A DNA stretch of 64,000 nt from Limnohabitans_A sp048020265 (GTDB taxonomy: Bacteria > Pseudomonadota > Gammaproteobacteria > Burkholderiales > Burkholderiaceae_C): positions 620,001 through 684,000 of the forward strand of contig NZ_CP171843.1 of NCBI RefSeq assembly GCF_048020265.1, in the 5' to 3' direction. The position numbers were made by a program, and so were the translations under genes. This document shows, one piece after another, positions 9,311-19,706 of the stretch. How positions within the stretch are numbered: position 1 is the stretch's first letter; every line of letters begins with the position of its first letter. Under the pieces are notes generated by a model. That model had not been told where the DNA came from. It worked only from the letters and a program-made list of their open reading frames with translations, and ran no database searches.

Positions 9311-10594
9311 ATGCTGGAACGTTTCATTCAAAACAAGAAGCTCGATGCGGCCAAGCTGAGCGCCAAAAAATTGCTCAGCGCCCGGGGTGAGGCCAATGCG
9401 CAAAGCATGGCCGTCAAGCTGATCGACCATTACGAGCATCTGGACAAGCGCAGCCAGATCGACTTTTTCCATTTTTTGTCTAGCCAGTTCAACCCCGACC
9501 CGGCCCTGGTGGTGGATGCGGCCCACCGCTACAACACCGAGCGCAACGAGGCCAGCCTGATCCATTTGTTTCAGACGGTGGAGCCACCCCGACAAGAGCT
9601 GCTGCGCCGGGTGAACCGGGCGCCCGGTGGGACGGGCACGATTTTGAAAATGCGCCAGACGCTGCTGTCCTACCTCAAGGACCATCCGGCTTTTCGCGCC
9701 ACCGACGCGGACATGCACCATTTGCTCAGCTCCTGGTTCAATCCCGGCTTTTTGGAGCTGCACCAGATCACCTGGAACTCCCCCGCGCAATTGCTCGAAA
9801 AAATCATCGCGCACGAATCGGTGCACGCCATCGACGGCTGGGACGACTTGCGTCGCCGCTTGCAGCCGGATCGCCGCTGCTTCGCATTTTTCCACCCCCA
9901 GTTGCCCGGCGAGCCGCTGATATTTGTCGAGGTGGCCCTGGTGCCTGGCATCGCCAAAGATGTGGCGGGCCTCATCAACAAACAAGCCCCGGTGGGTGAC
10001 GCCAAAAGCTTCAAGGCGGCGATTTTTTACTCCATCAGCAATTGCCAGCCGGGCCTCAAAGGGGTGTCGCTGGGCAATTTCCTGATCAAGCGGGTGGCGC
10101 AAAAACTGATCGAGGAAATGCCTTCGCTCAAGACCTTTTGCACCTTGTCCCCCATTCCGGGCTTCACCCAGTGGCTGGACGCGGGTGCCCATTTGTCCGA
10201 AGAGCAGCTCAATCCGACCCAAAAGCGCAAGTGGCAGGAAGCCCAAAAGAGCCTGGCTGTGGGCGGCCTGAGTTGGGCGGAGCGTCTCAAGTCGGGCTGG
10301 CACCCCGAGCGCAGTGACGAGGCTGAACGGACGGCGCTCATGCGCCTCTGCGCCCTGTACCTGATGCACCAAACCCCCGAAGCCCGGGGCGACGCGGTGG
10401 GCAAATTCCACCTGAGCAACGGCGCAACCTTGCACCAGATCAACTGGGCGGCCGATCTGTCCAAAAAGGGGCTGCAACAGTCGGGCGGCCTCATGGTCAA
10501 TTACCTCTATGAACTGGACAAAGTGGAAGAGCAGCACGAGGCCTTCAGCCACAAGACCGTGTCCTTTTCACGCGGCGTTGAAAAACTGGTGTAG
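9311..10594 (+). CDS. Malonyl-CoA decarboxylase
   Basis: This 427-residue enzyme would convert malonyl-CoA to acetyl-CoA and CO2. An N-terminal helical domain (to about residue 150) precedes the catalytic domain. That domain contains HESVHAIDGWDDLRRRL, FFHPQLPGEPLIFVEVAL, YSISNCQPGLKGVSLGNFLI and LSPIPGF, all hallmarks shared with eukaryotic and bacterial enzymes. FHLSNGATLHQINWAAD near the C-terminus carries a conserved histidine. The start ATG 9311 was chosen over ATG 9290 because AAAGGG lies six bases before it. No malonyl-CoA synthetase or malonate transporter is adjacent, so its place inside a purine block is unexplained. Confidence 0.9.
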   Translation: MLERFIQNKKLDAAKLSAKKLLSARGEANAQSMAVKLIDHYEHLDKRSQIDFFHFLSSQFNPDPALVVDAAHRYNTERNEASLIHLFQTVEPPRQELLRRVNRAPGGTGTILKMRQTLLSYLKDHPAFRATDADMHHLLSSWFNPGFLELHQITWNSPAQLLEKIIAHESVHAIDGWDDLRRRLQPDRRCFAFFHPQLPGEPLIFVEVALVPGIAKDVAGLINKQAPVGDAKSFKAAIFYSISNCQPGLKGVSLGNFLIKRVAQKLIEEMPSLKTFCTLSPIPGFTQWLDAGAHLSEEQLNPTQKRKWQEAQKSLAVGGLSWAERLKSGWHPERSDEAERTALMRLCALYLMHQTPEARGDAVGKFHLSNGATLHQINWAADLSKKGLQQSGGLMVNYLYELDKVEEQHEAFSHKTVSFSRGVEKLV

Positions 10595-10596
10595 CC

Positions 10597-10830
10597 ATGT
10601 CCTCTCAGCTTTTGAAACCCCTGAGTGATGGTGTTTGCGCTCTGCATGACCCATCGGGCCTGCATGTGGGCAACTTCAAGTGGGTCAATGGCCAATGGAA
10701 GTTCAAGGCCGTGGGCTATGGCCCTGCAGGCCAAGTGATGCCGGGCCATGGGCCTTTGACCGACAGGCACAACGTTTGTTTCGCGCAATTGGATGAAGCA
10801 ACCATCCGCGCCCGATTTTTTGAGGAGTGA
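10597..10830 (+). CDS. Small conserved-looking protein of unknown function
   Basis: This 77-residue soluble protein has no signal peptide or membrane segment that I can see. It begins two bases after the malonyl-CoA decarboxylase stop, and its stop lies two bases before the adenine deaminase start, so it is almost certainly translated as part of that operon. The middle contains SGLHVGNFKWVNGQWKFKAV, which looks like paired beta strands with aromatic spacing. I do not recognise the family. Its tight position between two enzymes argues that it is a real gene. Confidence 0.7.
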   Translation: MSSQLLKPLSDGVCALHDPSGLHVGNFKWVNGQWKFKAVGYGPAGQVMPGHGPLTDRHNVCFAQLDEATIRARFFEE

Positions 10831-10832
10831 CC

Positions 10833-11882
10833 ATGTTCAAAGTCCACGCCATACCGCCCACCCGCTTGCCCGAGTTGCTGCGCGTCATGCCCAAGGCCGA
10901 GCTGCACATCCACATCGAAGGCTCGCTGGAGCCTGAGTTGATTTTTGCCCTGGCCCGGCGTAACGGCGTTCAGTTGCCTTATGCCGATATGGCCGCTTTG
11001 CGCAGCGCCTACGCCTTCACCAACCTGCAAAGTTTTCTGGACCTGTATTACGCCGGGGCCAGTGTGCTGCTGCACGAGCAGGACTTTTACGACATGGCCT
11101 GGGCGTATTTCGAGAAGGCTGCAGCCGACCATGTGGTGCGGGCTGAATTGTTTTTTGACCCACAGACCCATACCGCACGCGGCGTGGCCATGGGCGCGGT
11201 CATCGAAGGCCTGAGCCGCGCCTGCCGTGATGCGCAAACCCGGCTCAACATCAGCGCCGATCTGATCTTGTGCTTCTTGCGCCACCTGTCCGAGGACGAT
11301 GCACTGGCCACACTGGAAGAAGCCATGCCCTGGCGTGAACACTTCATCGGCGTGGGGCTCGATTCGAGCGAGCTGGGCCATCCGCCCGAAAAGTTTGCGC
11401 GTGTTTTTGCCCGTGCCCGCGAGCTGGGCTTGCACTGCGTGGCCCACGCGGGCGAAGAAGGTCCGCCCGCCTATATCTGGGGCGCATTGGACGTGCTGCA
11501 GGTCGAGCGCATCGACCACGGCGTGCAGGCCATCCACGACGCGGCGTTGATGAAGCGCCTGGCTGACAGCCAGATGCCTCTGACCGTGTGTCCGCTGTCC
11601 AACCTCAAGCTGTGCGTGTTCAAAAACCTGGCCGACCACAACCTGGGCCAGATGTTGGAGGCGGGCCTGTGTGTGACGATCAACTCGGACGACCCGGCCT
11701 ACTTTGGCGGTTACCTGAACGACAACTACCTGCAGACTTTTGCCGCCCTGCACCTGAACGCCCAACAAGCCTACAAACTGGCTGCCAACAGCATCGAAGC
11801 GAGCTTTGCGCCCGAGGCCGACAAGCACCGCTGGATGCATGAATTGAAAGCGTGTTTTCAGGGATTTGCGGAGCAGGACTGA
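10833..11882 (+). CDS. Adenine deaminase (adenosine deaminase-like, type 2)
   Basis: This 349-residue zinc amidohydrolase would deaminate adenine to hypoxanthine, feeding xanthine dehydrogenase. It has the metal-binding HIHIEGSLEPE near residue 27, the HAGEEGPP segment with a catalytic glutamate, IDHGVQA and NSDDPAYFGGY. The FGGY extension after SDDP is typical of the adenine-specific branch rather than adenosine deaminase. The ATG at 10833 was chosen because GAGGAG sits upstream within the end of the preceding gene; an in-frame GTG at 10827 is less likely. Adenosine as substrate cannot be excluded from sequence alone. Confidence 0.88.
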   Translation: MFKVHAIPPTRLPELLRVMPKAELHIHIEGSLEPELIFALARRNGVQLPYADMAALRSAYAFTNLQSFLDLYYAGASVLLHEQDFYDMAWAYFEKAAADHVVRAELFFDPQTHTARGVAMGAVIEGLSRACRDAQTRLNISADLILCFLRHLSEDDALATLEEAMPWREHFIGVGLDSSELGHPPEKFARVFARARELGLHCVAHAGEEGPPAYIWGALDVLQVERIDHGVQAIHDAALMKRLADSQMPLTVCPLSNLKLCVFKNLADHNLGQMLEAGLCVTINSDDPAYFGGYLNDNYLQTFAALHLNAQQAYKLAANSIEASFAPEADKHRWMHELKACFQGFAEQD

Positions 11883-11914
11883 GGGCTTTGCCGCTCTTGG
11901 TAAAATTCACCCTG

Positions 11915-11945
11915 AAGCCCGCTGCCCCGGCGGGCTTTGCTTTTT
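11915..11945 (+). terminator. Terminator after adenine deaminase
   Basis: The stem AAGCCCGC / GCGGGCTT with a seven-base loop is followed by TGCTTTTT. It separates the deaminase from the second BMP gene. Confidence 0.7.
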
Positions 11946-11973
11946 CATCCCCGGGGCCATGTAGAGGACTACC

Positions 11974-13059
11974 ATGTATAAAAACCTCGCTGCCACGCTC
12001 GTGGCCGCCTGCTTTTTTCTTCCCGCCGTTCAGGCGCAAACCCCCGCCCAATCCACCGATCCCATGAAGGCCGGTTTTGTCTACGTTTCGCCCATCACCG
12101 AAGCGGGCTGGACGCGTCAGCATGACGAGGGCCGCAAGGCCGTTGAGCGGGCTTTGGGCGATCAGGTCAAGACCACTTTTGTGGCCGATGTGGCCGAGGG
12201 TGCGGATGCCGAGCGCGTGATCCGCGACCTGGCCCAGCAGGGCCACCAAATCATCTTCACCCCCAGTTTTGGCTACATGGAGCCCACGCTCAAGGTGGCC
12301 AAAGAGTTTCCGAATGTGAAGTTCGAGTCGGTGACCGGCTTCAAGACCGCGTCCAATGTGGCGGCCTCGAACGCCCGCTATTACGAGGGCCGCTATCTGG
12401 CCGGGATTGCGGCCGGTCGCATGACGCAGTCCAATGTGGCTGGTTATGTGGCAGGCTTCCCGATTCCCGAAGTCCTGCAAGGCATCAACGCTTTCACGCT
12501 GGGCATGCGCTCGGTCAACCCCAAGGCCACGGTGAAAGTGGTCTGGCTCAACGCCTGGTTTGACCCGCCGAAAGAGCGCGAGGCGGCCATGGCCTTGTTC
12601 AACCAGGATGTGGACGTGATTGCCTTCCACACCGGTTCCACGGCGGTGATGGCGGCTGCGCAAGAGCGCGGCAAGATGGCCGTGGCCTACCACTCCGACA
12701 TGCGCAAGATTGGCCCAGATGCCCAGATCATCGCGGTCACCCACCAGTGGGGTGATTACTACACGGCCCGCGTCAAGGCGGCTTTGGCCGGTCAGTGGAA
12801 GTCGGGCAGTGTGTGGGGCGGCGTGAAGGAGGGCATGGTCCGCGTGGGCGACTTTGGCCCCAAGGTGCCCAAGCCTGTGCAGGACGAAATTCTGGCCAAA
12901 CAGAAAGCGGTGGGCGCAGGCAAGCTGCAAGCTTTTGCCGGTCCGATCTCTGACAACGAGGGCAAGTTGGTGTTGCCCGCAGGGCAGTCTCTGAGCGATG
13001 CCCAAATTTTGAACATGAACTACCTGGTGCAGGGGGTCGTAGGGCGGATCGCCCGGTGA
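11974..13059 (+). CDS. Second BMP-family periplasmic purine/nucleoside-binding protein
   Basis: This 361-residue paralogue of the receptor at 7841 matches it over almost the whole length, for example GYMEPTLKVA, RVIRDLAQQG and IPEVLQGIN. It has a cleavable Sec signal peptide ending near AVQA-Q instead of a lipobox, so it should be a soluble periplasmic protein. No transporter components are adjacent, so it probably shares the upstream ABC importer. A GC-rich stem (CCCGGAC / GTCCGGG, 13068-13086) follows the stop but lacks a T-run, so termination there is uncertain. Confidence 0.92.
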   Translation: MYKNLAATLVAACFFLPAVQAQTPAQSTDPMKAGFVYVSPITEAGWTRQHDEGRKAVERALGDQVKTTFVADVAEGADAERVIRDLAQQGHQIIFTPSFGYMEPTLKVAKEFPNVKFESVTGFKTASNVAASNARYYEGRYLAGIAAGRMTQSNVAGYVAGFPIPEVLQGINAFTLGMRSVNPKATVKVVWLNAWFDPPKEREAAMALFNQDVDVIAFHTGSTAVMAAAQERGKMAVAYHSDMRKIGPDAQIIAVTHQWGDYYTARVKAALAGQWKSGSVWGGVKEGMVRVGDFGPKVPKPVQDEILAKQKAVGAGKLQAFAGPISDNEGKLVLPAGQSLSDAQILNMNYLVQGVVGRIAR

Positions 13060-13125
13060 GCCGCTAGCCCGGACCGGGTGTCCGGGCGAGACCCTAAAAT
13101 AGCGCGATCGATACAAAGGCACACC

Positions 13126-13695
13126 ATGAGCATCAAGAGCGACAAATGGATCCGCCGGATGGCCGAGCAGCACGGCATGATTGAGCCGTTTGAGCCGGGT
13201 CAGATCCGTCAAAACGCCGCAGGTCAGAAAATTGTGAGCTACGGCACCAGCAGCTATGGTTATGACATCCGCTGTGCCCCTGAATTCAAGGTGTTCACCA
13301 ACATCTACAGCACGGTGGTGGACCCGAAGAATTTCGACGACCGCAGCTTCGTGGACATCGAGGGCGACGTCTGCATCATTCCGCCCAACAGCTTTGCGCT
13401 GGCCCGCACGGTGGAGTACTTCCGTATTCCGCGCAATGTGTTGACCATTTGCTTGGGCAAAAGCACTTACGCCCGCTGCGGCATCATCGTCAACGTGACG
13501 CCTTTCGAGCCAGAGTGGGAAGGTTATGTAACCTTGGAGTTCAGCAACACCACGCCGCTGCCCGCCAAAATCTACGCGGGCGAAGGCTGTGCGCAGGTGC
13601 TGTTCCTCGAAAGCGATGAGGTCTGCGAGACCAGTTACAAAGACCGCGGCGGCAAATACCAAGGCCAAGTGGGCGTGACTTTGCCCAAGACCTGA
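13126..13695 (+). CDS. dcd: dCTP deaminase
   Basis: This 189-residue enzyme converts dCTP to dUTP for thymidylate synthesis. Length and motifs match proteobacterial Dcd: SYGYDIRC, KSTYARCG, VTPFEPEWEG with the catalytic glutamate region, and EGCAQVLF. The ATG at 13126 gives the canonical N-terminus (MSIKSDKWIRRMA). It is a housekeeping gene not obviously tied to its neighbours, although deoxynucleotide supply fits loosely with the purine genes upstream. Confidence 0.96.
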   Translation: MSIKSDKWIRRMAEQHGMIEPFEPGQIRQNAAGQKIVSYGTSSYGYDIRCAPEFKVFTNIYSTVVDPKNFDDRSFVDIEGDVCIIPPNSFALARTVEYFRIPRNVLTICLGKSTYARCGIIVNVTPFEPEWEGYVTLEFSNTTPLPAKIYAGEGCAQVLFLESDEVCETSYKDRGGKYQGQVGVTLPKT

Positions 13696-13763
13696 GGCCT
13701 GAAACCCGAGGGCCAAAACCGGATTTCGGGGTCGTCAGCCCAAAATGAGACAATAGCGGGTTA

Positions 13764-15215
<1,452 letters not shown>

Positions 15216-15260
15216 TCGGGTTTGAAGTCCGGTCTTTGCAGAGGCTTCGAACGGCAGCCA

Positions 15261-15275
15261 TTTGACACTGTCAAA
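15261..15275. promoter_or_regulatory. Inverted repeat just before the TonB receptor start
   Basis: TTTGACA-C-TGTCAAA is a 7-bp inverted repeat with a single central base, ending eight bases before the ATG at 15284. It could be an operator that blocks translation initiation or promoter clearance. No Fur-box resemblance is evident. The remainder of the 15216-15283 spacer shows no terminator. Confidence 0.35.
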
Positions 15276-15283
15276 ATCGGGCC

Positions 15284-17506
15284 ATGCGCGACACTTGCTT
15301 CAACCCTTCGTTTCCTCTGGTTTCCAATGTCTTGATCTGGCGCGGTGGGCCTTTGCCGCGGAGCTGCCTGAGTTCGGCGATTGTGTTTCTGGCGATGTCC
15401 AGCACCGCCTTGGCGCAAAGCGATTCAGCCACGCCCGCGGCGGCCGATCTTGGCCAGATTGAGATCCGCGGCAACCGCAACAGCGATACCGAGTCGCGAC
15501 GCGAGTCCACGGCATCGAAAATCGTGATTGGCCGTGAAGAGATCGAGAAACAAGGCGATGCGACGCTGGGCGATGTCCTCAAGCGCTTGCCGGGCGTGAC
15601 GGTGCAAGGCGCCCCCGGCCGGGGCGGGGCCATCCGCATGCGCGGCTTGGGCGGGGGCTACACACAAATCCTGCTGGATGGCGAGCGCATGCCGCCGGGC
15701 TTTTCGGTCGACACCTTGACCCCTGAACAGGTCGAGCGCATTGAAATTTTGCGCGCACCGACCGCCGAAACCGGTGCACGGGCGATTGCGGGCACGATCA
15801 ACATCGTGTTGCGCGAGGGGCGAAAGGCCACGCCGGACGATTTGAAAATCACCCGCAGCCAAGAGCACGGCGAGGGCTCGACCATGGTCAATTGGGTGCA
15901 CAACCTCCAAACCGAGCCTCTGAGTGGGACTTTCACCTTGTCGGCGATGGACAACCAGCGTGCTGATGAAAGCATGACAGAGATTGATTCGGATTATCGT
16001 GATGACCAGGTGCGTTTGTCCGATTCGTCGGGCCGCCGACAAGGCGTGCATGCCAATGCCCGCTTGCAATGGAAAGGCGAACAGGGCAAAAGCCTGACCT
16101 TGACGCCTTTTCTGATTTATTCCGAATACGCCGCCCAAGGGCGCATCGATGCTCGGCCGCTTTCTTCGGCAACCATCACCGACACCGCGCTGACTGACAA
16201 CCACAGCCGCTACGCCGCAGCCCGTTTGAACGGCCAGTGGAGCCAACGTTTGTCGGCCGATGACCGTTTGGAAGTGCGTTTTGGTGCCGGCCAGGCCAAG
16301 TACAACCAGCACATCACCCAGAGCGTGGTTGCCACCACGGGGCTTTTGTCCAATGCCTTGGATGAGCAGCGCTTTACAGATCGCAACACCAGCCTGAACG
16401 CCAAGTGGACCCGTGTGCTGGACAACGGCCATCAGTGGGTCAGTGGTCTGGAGCACGAGGGGGTGCGCCGCGTTGAGGAAGCCAGCGCAGGCGCGGGCGA
16501 CGACAGCGGTAACCTGAAGGCCCGCACAGCCCGCTGGGCGGCCTACACCCAGGATGAATTCAAGATCAACCCGAATTGGTCGGCTTATGCAGGCGTTCGT
16601 TACGAGAGCATCCTGACCGAGGGGCAGGTGAGTGAAGCGCTCAAACGCAACAAGAGCCAGGTGTGGACGCCTCTGCTCCACGCTTTGTGGAAGCCCGATC
16701 CGGCCAAGCGTGACCAGGTGCGCATGAGCCTCACGCGCAGCTACAAGACGCCTACGCTGTACAACATGGTGGCGCCGCTGCGTTACTCGCGTGATTACCC
16801 TTTCCCTGGAAACAACGTGCCCACACAGCCCGACCGTGTGGGTAACCCCGATCTGCGGCCTGAGTTGGCCACGGGCGTTGATTTGGGTTTTGAGCGTTAT
16901 CTGGACGGCGGCGGTGTGCTCAGCGCCAACGTGTTCCGGCGCAACATTCAAGACCTGATTCGTTATCAAACCACCACCACTTGTGTGAACGGCGGAGCGC
17001 GTTGTGTCTCCTCTCCCCAAAACGTGGGCGACGCCGTCACCCAAGGCATCGAGTTGGAGGCCAAATTCCGCCTGAACCAAGCCTTTACTGAGGCGTGGCC
17101 TGTCGACATCCGCAGCAACATCAGCTTTTTCCGGTCCAAGGTCAAGGATGTGCCCGGCCCCGACAACCGACTGGACCAACAGCCCAGCATGACTGCTAAC
17201 TTGGGGGCCGATTACCGGCTTCGCGGCATGCCGCTGACGGTGGGTGGCAATGTCAACTGGAACCCAGATTACGAGACACGGCGCAGCCAGGAGCAGCTGT
17301 CTTACCAAGGCATCAAGCGCGTGGTGGACGTGTATGGCCAGTGGCGTTTTTCGGCGGCAACCGCTCTGCGCTTGACCGTCAGCAACTTGCTGCCGCGTGA
17401 CTACGAGACTGCCACCACATTCAACACGGGCACCCAGAGCGAGACCGCCCGCACCACCGACCGCAACTGGCGCAACATCCAGCTGCGTCTGGAAATGAAA
17501 ATCTAA
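15284..17506 (+). CDS. TonB-dependent outer-membrane receptor
   Basis: This 740-residue receptor has a signal sequence ending near STALAQ (about residue 45), a plug domain (KLPGVTVQG, GGAIRMRGLGGGYTQILLDG, IEILRAPTAETGARAIAGTINIV written in parts) and a beta-barrel that ends in an aromatic-rich strand (RLEMKI). The plug resembles colicin/ferric-siderophore receptors (CirA/FepA type). No TonB box is obvious. The gene after it, 20 bases downstream, is an alpha/beta hydrolase, which hints at import plus hydrolysis of an ester or amide ligand. The substrate is unknown. Confidence 0.9.
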   Translation: MRDTCFNPSFPLVSNVLIWRGGPLPRSCLSSAIVFLAMSSTALAQSDSATPAAADLGQIEIRGNRNSDTESRRESTASKIVIGREEIEKQGDATLGDVLKRLPGVTVQGAPGRGGAIRMRGLGGGYTQILLDGERMPPGFSVDTLTPEQVERIEILRAPTAETGARAIAGTINIVLREGRKATPDDLKITRSQEHGEGSTMVNWVHNLQTEPLSGTFTLSAMDNQRADESMTEIDSDYRDDQVRLSDSSGRRQGVHANARLQWKGEQGKSLTLTPFLIYSEYAAQGRIDARPLSSATITDTALTDNHSRYAAARLNGQWSQRLSADDRLEVRFGAGQAKYNQHITQSVVATTGLLSNALDEQRFTDRNTSLNAKWTRVLDNGHQWVSGLEHEGVRRVEEASAGAGDDSGNLKARTARWAAYTQDEFKINPNWSAYAGVRYESILTEGQVSEALKRNKSQVWTPLLHALWKPDPAKRDQVRMSLTRSYKTPTLYNMVAPLRYSRDYPFPGNNVPTQPDRVGNPDLRPELATGVDLGFERYLDGGGVLSANVFRRNIQDLIRYQTTTTCVNGGARCVSSPQNVGDAVTQGIELEAKFRLNQAFTEAWPVDIRSNISFFRSKVKDVPGPDNRLDQQPSMTANLGADYRLRGMPLTVGGNVNWNPDYETRRSQEQLSYQGIKRVVDVYGQWRFSAATALRLTVSNLLPRDYETATTFNTGTQSETARTTDRNWRNIQLRLEMKI

Positions 17507-17526
17507 ATCTAAAACAGGAGACACCC

Positions 17527-18402
17527 ATGCCCATCAAGGACGCCGCCTGGCACGACCGCATGTACAACAACCGGGCGCTGGTGCCCGATTTTGCCGACCA
17601 CTTTGCGCACTGGAAAAATGCCTCGGTCCAAGCGCGTGAGACGCTCAAGCCTTTGCTGGACGTGCCTTATGGCGACGGCCCCAATGAGACGCTGGACATT
17701 TTCCCGGCGGCCCGCGCCAACGCACCTGTGGTGGTCTTCATTCACGGCGGGTACTGGCGCAGCCTGGACAAGTCTGACCATTCCTTTGTGGCCCCTGCGC
17801 TGCGTGATATGGGTGCCTGCGTGGTGGTGGTCAATTACGCCCTGTGCCCGGGCACGCCCGAGCAACCCGTCACGATCCCCGACATCGCTTTGCAAATGGC
17901 CCATGCCACGGCTTGGGTCTGGCGCAATATTGCCGCGTACGGCGGTGACCGCAGCAACATCACCGCCATCGGCCATTCGGCGGGTGGCCATTTGGCCGCC
18001 ATGTTGCTCGCTTGCGACTGGAAGGCCGTAGGGCGAGATTTGCCTGCCGGCTTGGTGCGCAAAACCATGTCGATCTCTGGCCTGTTTGATCTGGAGCCTG
18101 TGCGCAAGACGCCTTTTGTGCAGGCGGATCTGCGCATCACGCCCGCCCATGTGCGCATGGCCAGCCCGGCCAAATGGCAGCGGCCCCGCAAGGGCGTGCT
18201 GTTCACCGTGGTGGGTGGCGACGAGAGCCCTGAGTTTTTGCGCCACAACCGCTTGATCCATCAAGCCTGGGGTCCCGAGACGGTGCCGGTGTGTGAAGAC
18301 TTGCCGGGCCTGAACCACTTCAGTGTGGTGACCGAGTTGACGCGTGTGGGCTCTCGCCTGAACACGCTGGCGCAAACCTTGATTCAGCAAGCACCCGCTT
18401 GA
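17527..18402 (+). CDS. Alpha/beta hydrolase, esterase/arylformamidase-like
   Basis: This 291-residue cytoplasmic hydrolase has an oxyanion-hole motif HGGYW (about residue 74) and nucleophile elbow GHSAGGHL (about residue 153). A late Asp (GGDES) and His (LNHFS) complete a plausible triad. HGGYW with this spacing is seen in kynurenine formamidase-like and carboxylesterase-like families. It follows the TonB receptor by 20 bases with an AGGAG site, so it is probably cotranscribed. No tryptophan-degradation genes are nearby, so I keep the call at the family level. Confidence 0.85.
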   Translation: MPIKDAAWHDRMYNNRALVPDFADHFAHWKNASVQARETLKPLLDVPYGDGPNETLDIFPAARANAPVVVFIHGGYWRSLDKSDHSFVAPALRDMGACVVVVNYALCPGTPEQPVTIPDIALQMAHATAWVWRNIAAYGGDRSNITAIGHSAGGHLAAMLLACDWKAVGRDLPAGLVRKTMSISGLFDLEPVRKTPFVQADLRITPAHVRMASPAKWQRPRKGVLFTVVGGDESPEFLRHNRLIHQAWGPETVPVCEDLPGLNHFSVVTELTRVGSRLNTLAQTLIQQAPA

Positions 18403-18420
18403 GCTGAACCCCAAGCCTTA

Positions 18421-18456
18421 AGCAAAAGGGCAAGCCAAATGGCTTGCCCTTTTGCT
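18421..18456. terminator. Bidirectional terminator between convergent genes
   Basis: A perfect 16-bp stem (AGCAAAAGGGCAAGCC and its complement) has an AAAT loop. A and T tracts within the stem let it serve both the plus-strand hydrolase and the minus-strand amidohydrolase. Confidence 0.85.
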
Positions 18457-18473
18457 GGAGCGGTGCTCCAGCC

Positions 18474-19679
18474 TCAAGCCGGCAAAAACCGCTCCACCAG
18501 CAGCGACCAGAACGCCGAGCCGATGGCCACGTTCTTGTCGTTGAAGTCATACCCCGGGTTGTGCACCATGCACGCGCCGTGGCCATCGCTTGTGCCGTCG
18601 CCATTGCCGATCAGCAAATAGCTGCCCGGTACCTCTTCGAGCATGAATGCGAAGTCTTCACTGCCGTTCAGGGCGCGTCCTTGGCGCACAACCTTGTCGG
18701 GGCCTACCAGTTCTTCGGCCACAGCGCGGGCAAAGTCGGTCTCTTGCAGGTGGTTCACCAACACGGGGTAACCACGCTGGTAGTCGATCTCGGCGGTGAC
18801 GCCGTAGCTTTGCGCTTGCGCGTGGACCAGTTCGGTGATGCGTTTTTCGAGCAGGATGCGCACATCGCGGTCGAGCGAGCGCACGCTCAGGCGCAGCGTG
18901 GCGGTTTGCGGGATCACGTTGTTGGCCACCCCGGCGTTGAAGGCACCCACGGTGATGATGGCCATCTGTTGCGGATCGACGTTGCGCGCCACGATGCTTT
19001 GCAAGCCCATGACGATGGCCGAGCCGGCCACCACCGGATCGGCGGCCACATGGGGCATGGCGCCGTGTCCACCCTTGCCGTGCAAGGTGATGGTCACGTT
19101 GTCCGAAGACGCCATGGCCGAGCCATCGCGCAAGACCAGATGGCCTTGTGGCTGCCCTGGCATGTTGTGCATCGCAAAAATGGCGTTGCAGGGGAACTGC
19201 TTGAACAGGCCGTCTTCCATCATCTTTTTGGCCCCGCCCAGGCCTTCTTCTGCCGGTTGGAAGATGAGGTTCACGGTGCCTGAAAAATGGCCTTTTTGCG
19301 CGATGTGCTTGGCCGCTGCCAGCAGCATGGCGGTGTGCCCGTCGTGGCCGCAGGCATGCATGATGCCCACGTTGCAGCTGGCATAGGGCAGACCGGTGGC
19401 TTCGTCGATGGGCAGCGCGTCCATGTCGGCACGGATGCCGATGCTCTTGCTGCCCGTGCCTTTTTTGATCTGCCCCACCAGGCCCGTGCCGCCGAGGCCG
19501 CGCGTGACCTGATAGCCCCAGGCGCTCAGTTGCTCGGCCACCAGGTCGCTGGTCCGGTACTCCTTGTAGCCCATCTCCGGGTGCTTGTGGATGTCGCGGC
19601 GCACCGCGATGAACTCATCCGCTTGCGCTTGCAGGGATTGGAGCTTGTCGTGCAAAAAAGCGTCACTGGGTGCATTCAT
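18474..19679 (-). CDS. M20D-family amidohydrolase (hippurate hydrolase-like)
   Basis: This 401-residue metal-dependent amidase would cleave N-acyl amino acids or similar amides. It shows HACGHDGHTAMLL, FQPAEEGLGG with metal-ligand glutamates, HGKGGHGAMPH in the dimerisation domain and NGSEDFAFM near the C-terminus, all typical of the HipO/IAA-amidohydrolase group. No signal peptide is seen. It lies 28 bases before a Bug-type receptor gene in the same direction, together with a second receptor, which suggests that those receptors deliver its acylated substrate. The exact substrate is unknown. Confidence 0.92.
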   Translation of the reverse strand: MNAPSDAFLHDKLQSLQAQADEFIAVRRDIHKHPEMGYKEYRTSDLVAEQLSAWGYQVTRGLGGTGLVGQIKKGTGSKSIGIRADMDALPIDEATGLPYASCNVGIMHACGHDGHTAMLLAAAKHIAQKGHFSGTVNLIFQPAEEGLGGAKKMMEDGLFKQFPCNAIFAMHNMPGQPQGHLVLRDGSAMASSDNVTITLHGKGGHGAMPHVAADPVVAGSAIVMGLQSIVARNVDPQQMAIITVGAFNAGVANNVIPQTATLRLSVRSLDRDVRILLEKRITELVHAQAQSYGVTAEIDYQRGYPVLVNHLQETDFARAVAEELVGPDKVVRQGRALNGSEDFAFMLEEVPGSYLLIGNGDGTSDGHGACMVHNPGYDFNDKNVAIGSAFWSLLVERFLPA

Positions 19680-19706
19680 GGGCTGACCTCTTGCGGTGTG
19701 AAAGGT

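Noticed and set aside
11680..13716. 678-codon minus-strand frame
   Set aside because: It is antisense to the second BMP gene and dcd, which have clear family motifs, and it spans the intergenic region between them.
15425..17524. 699-codon minus-strand frame
   Set aside because: It is exactly antisense to the TonB receptor gene, and its translation is His/Gln/Arg-rich with no recognisable domain.
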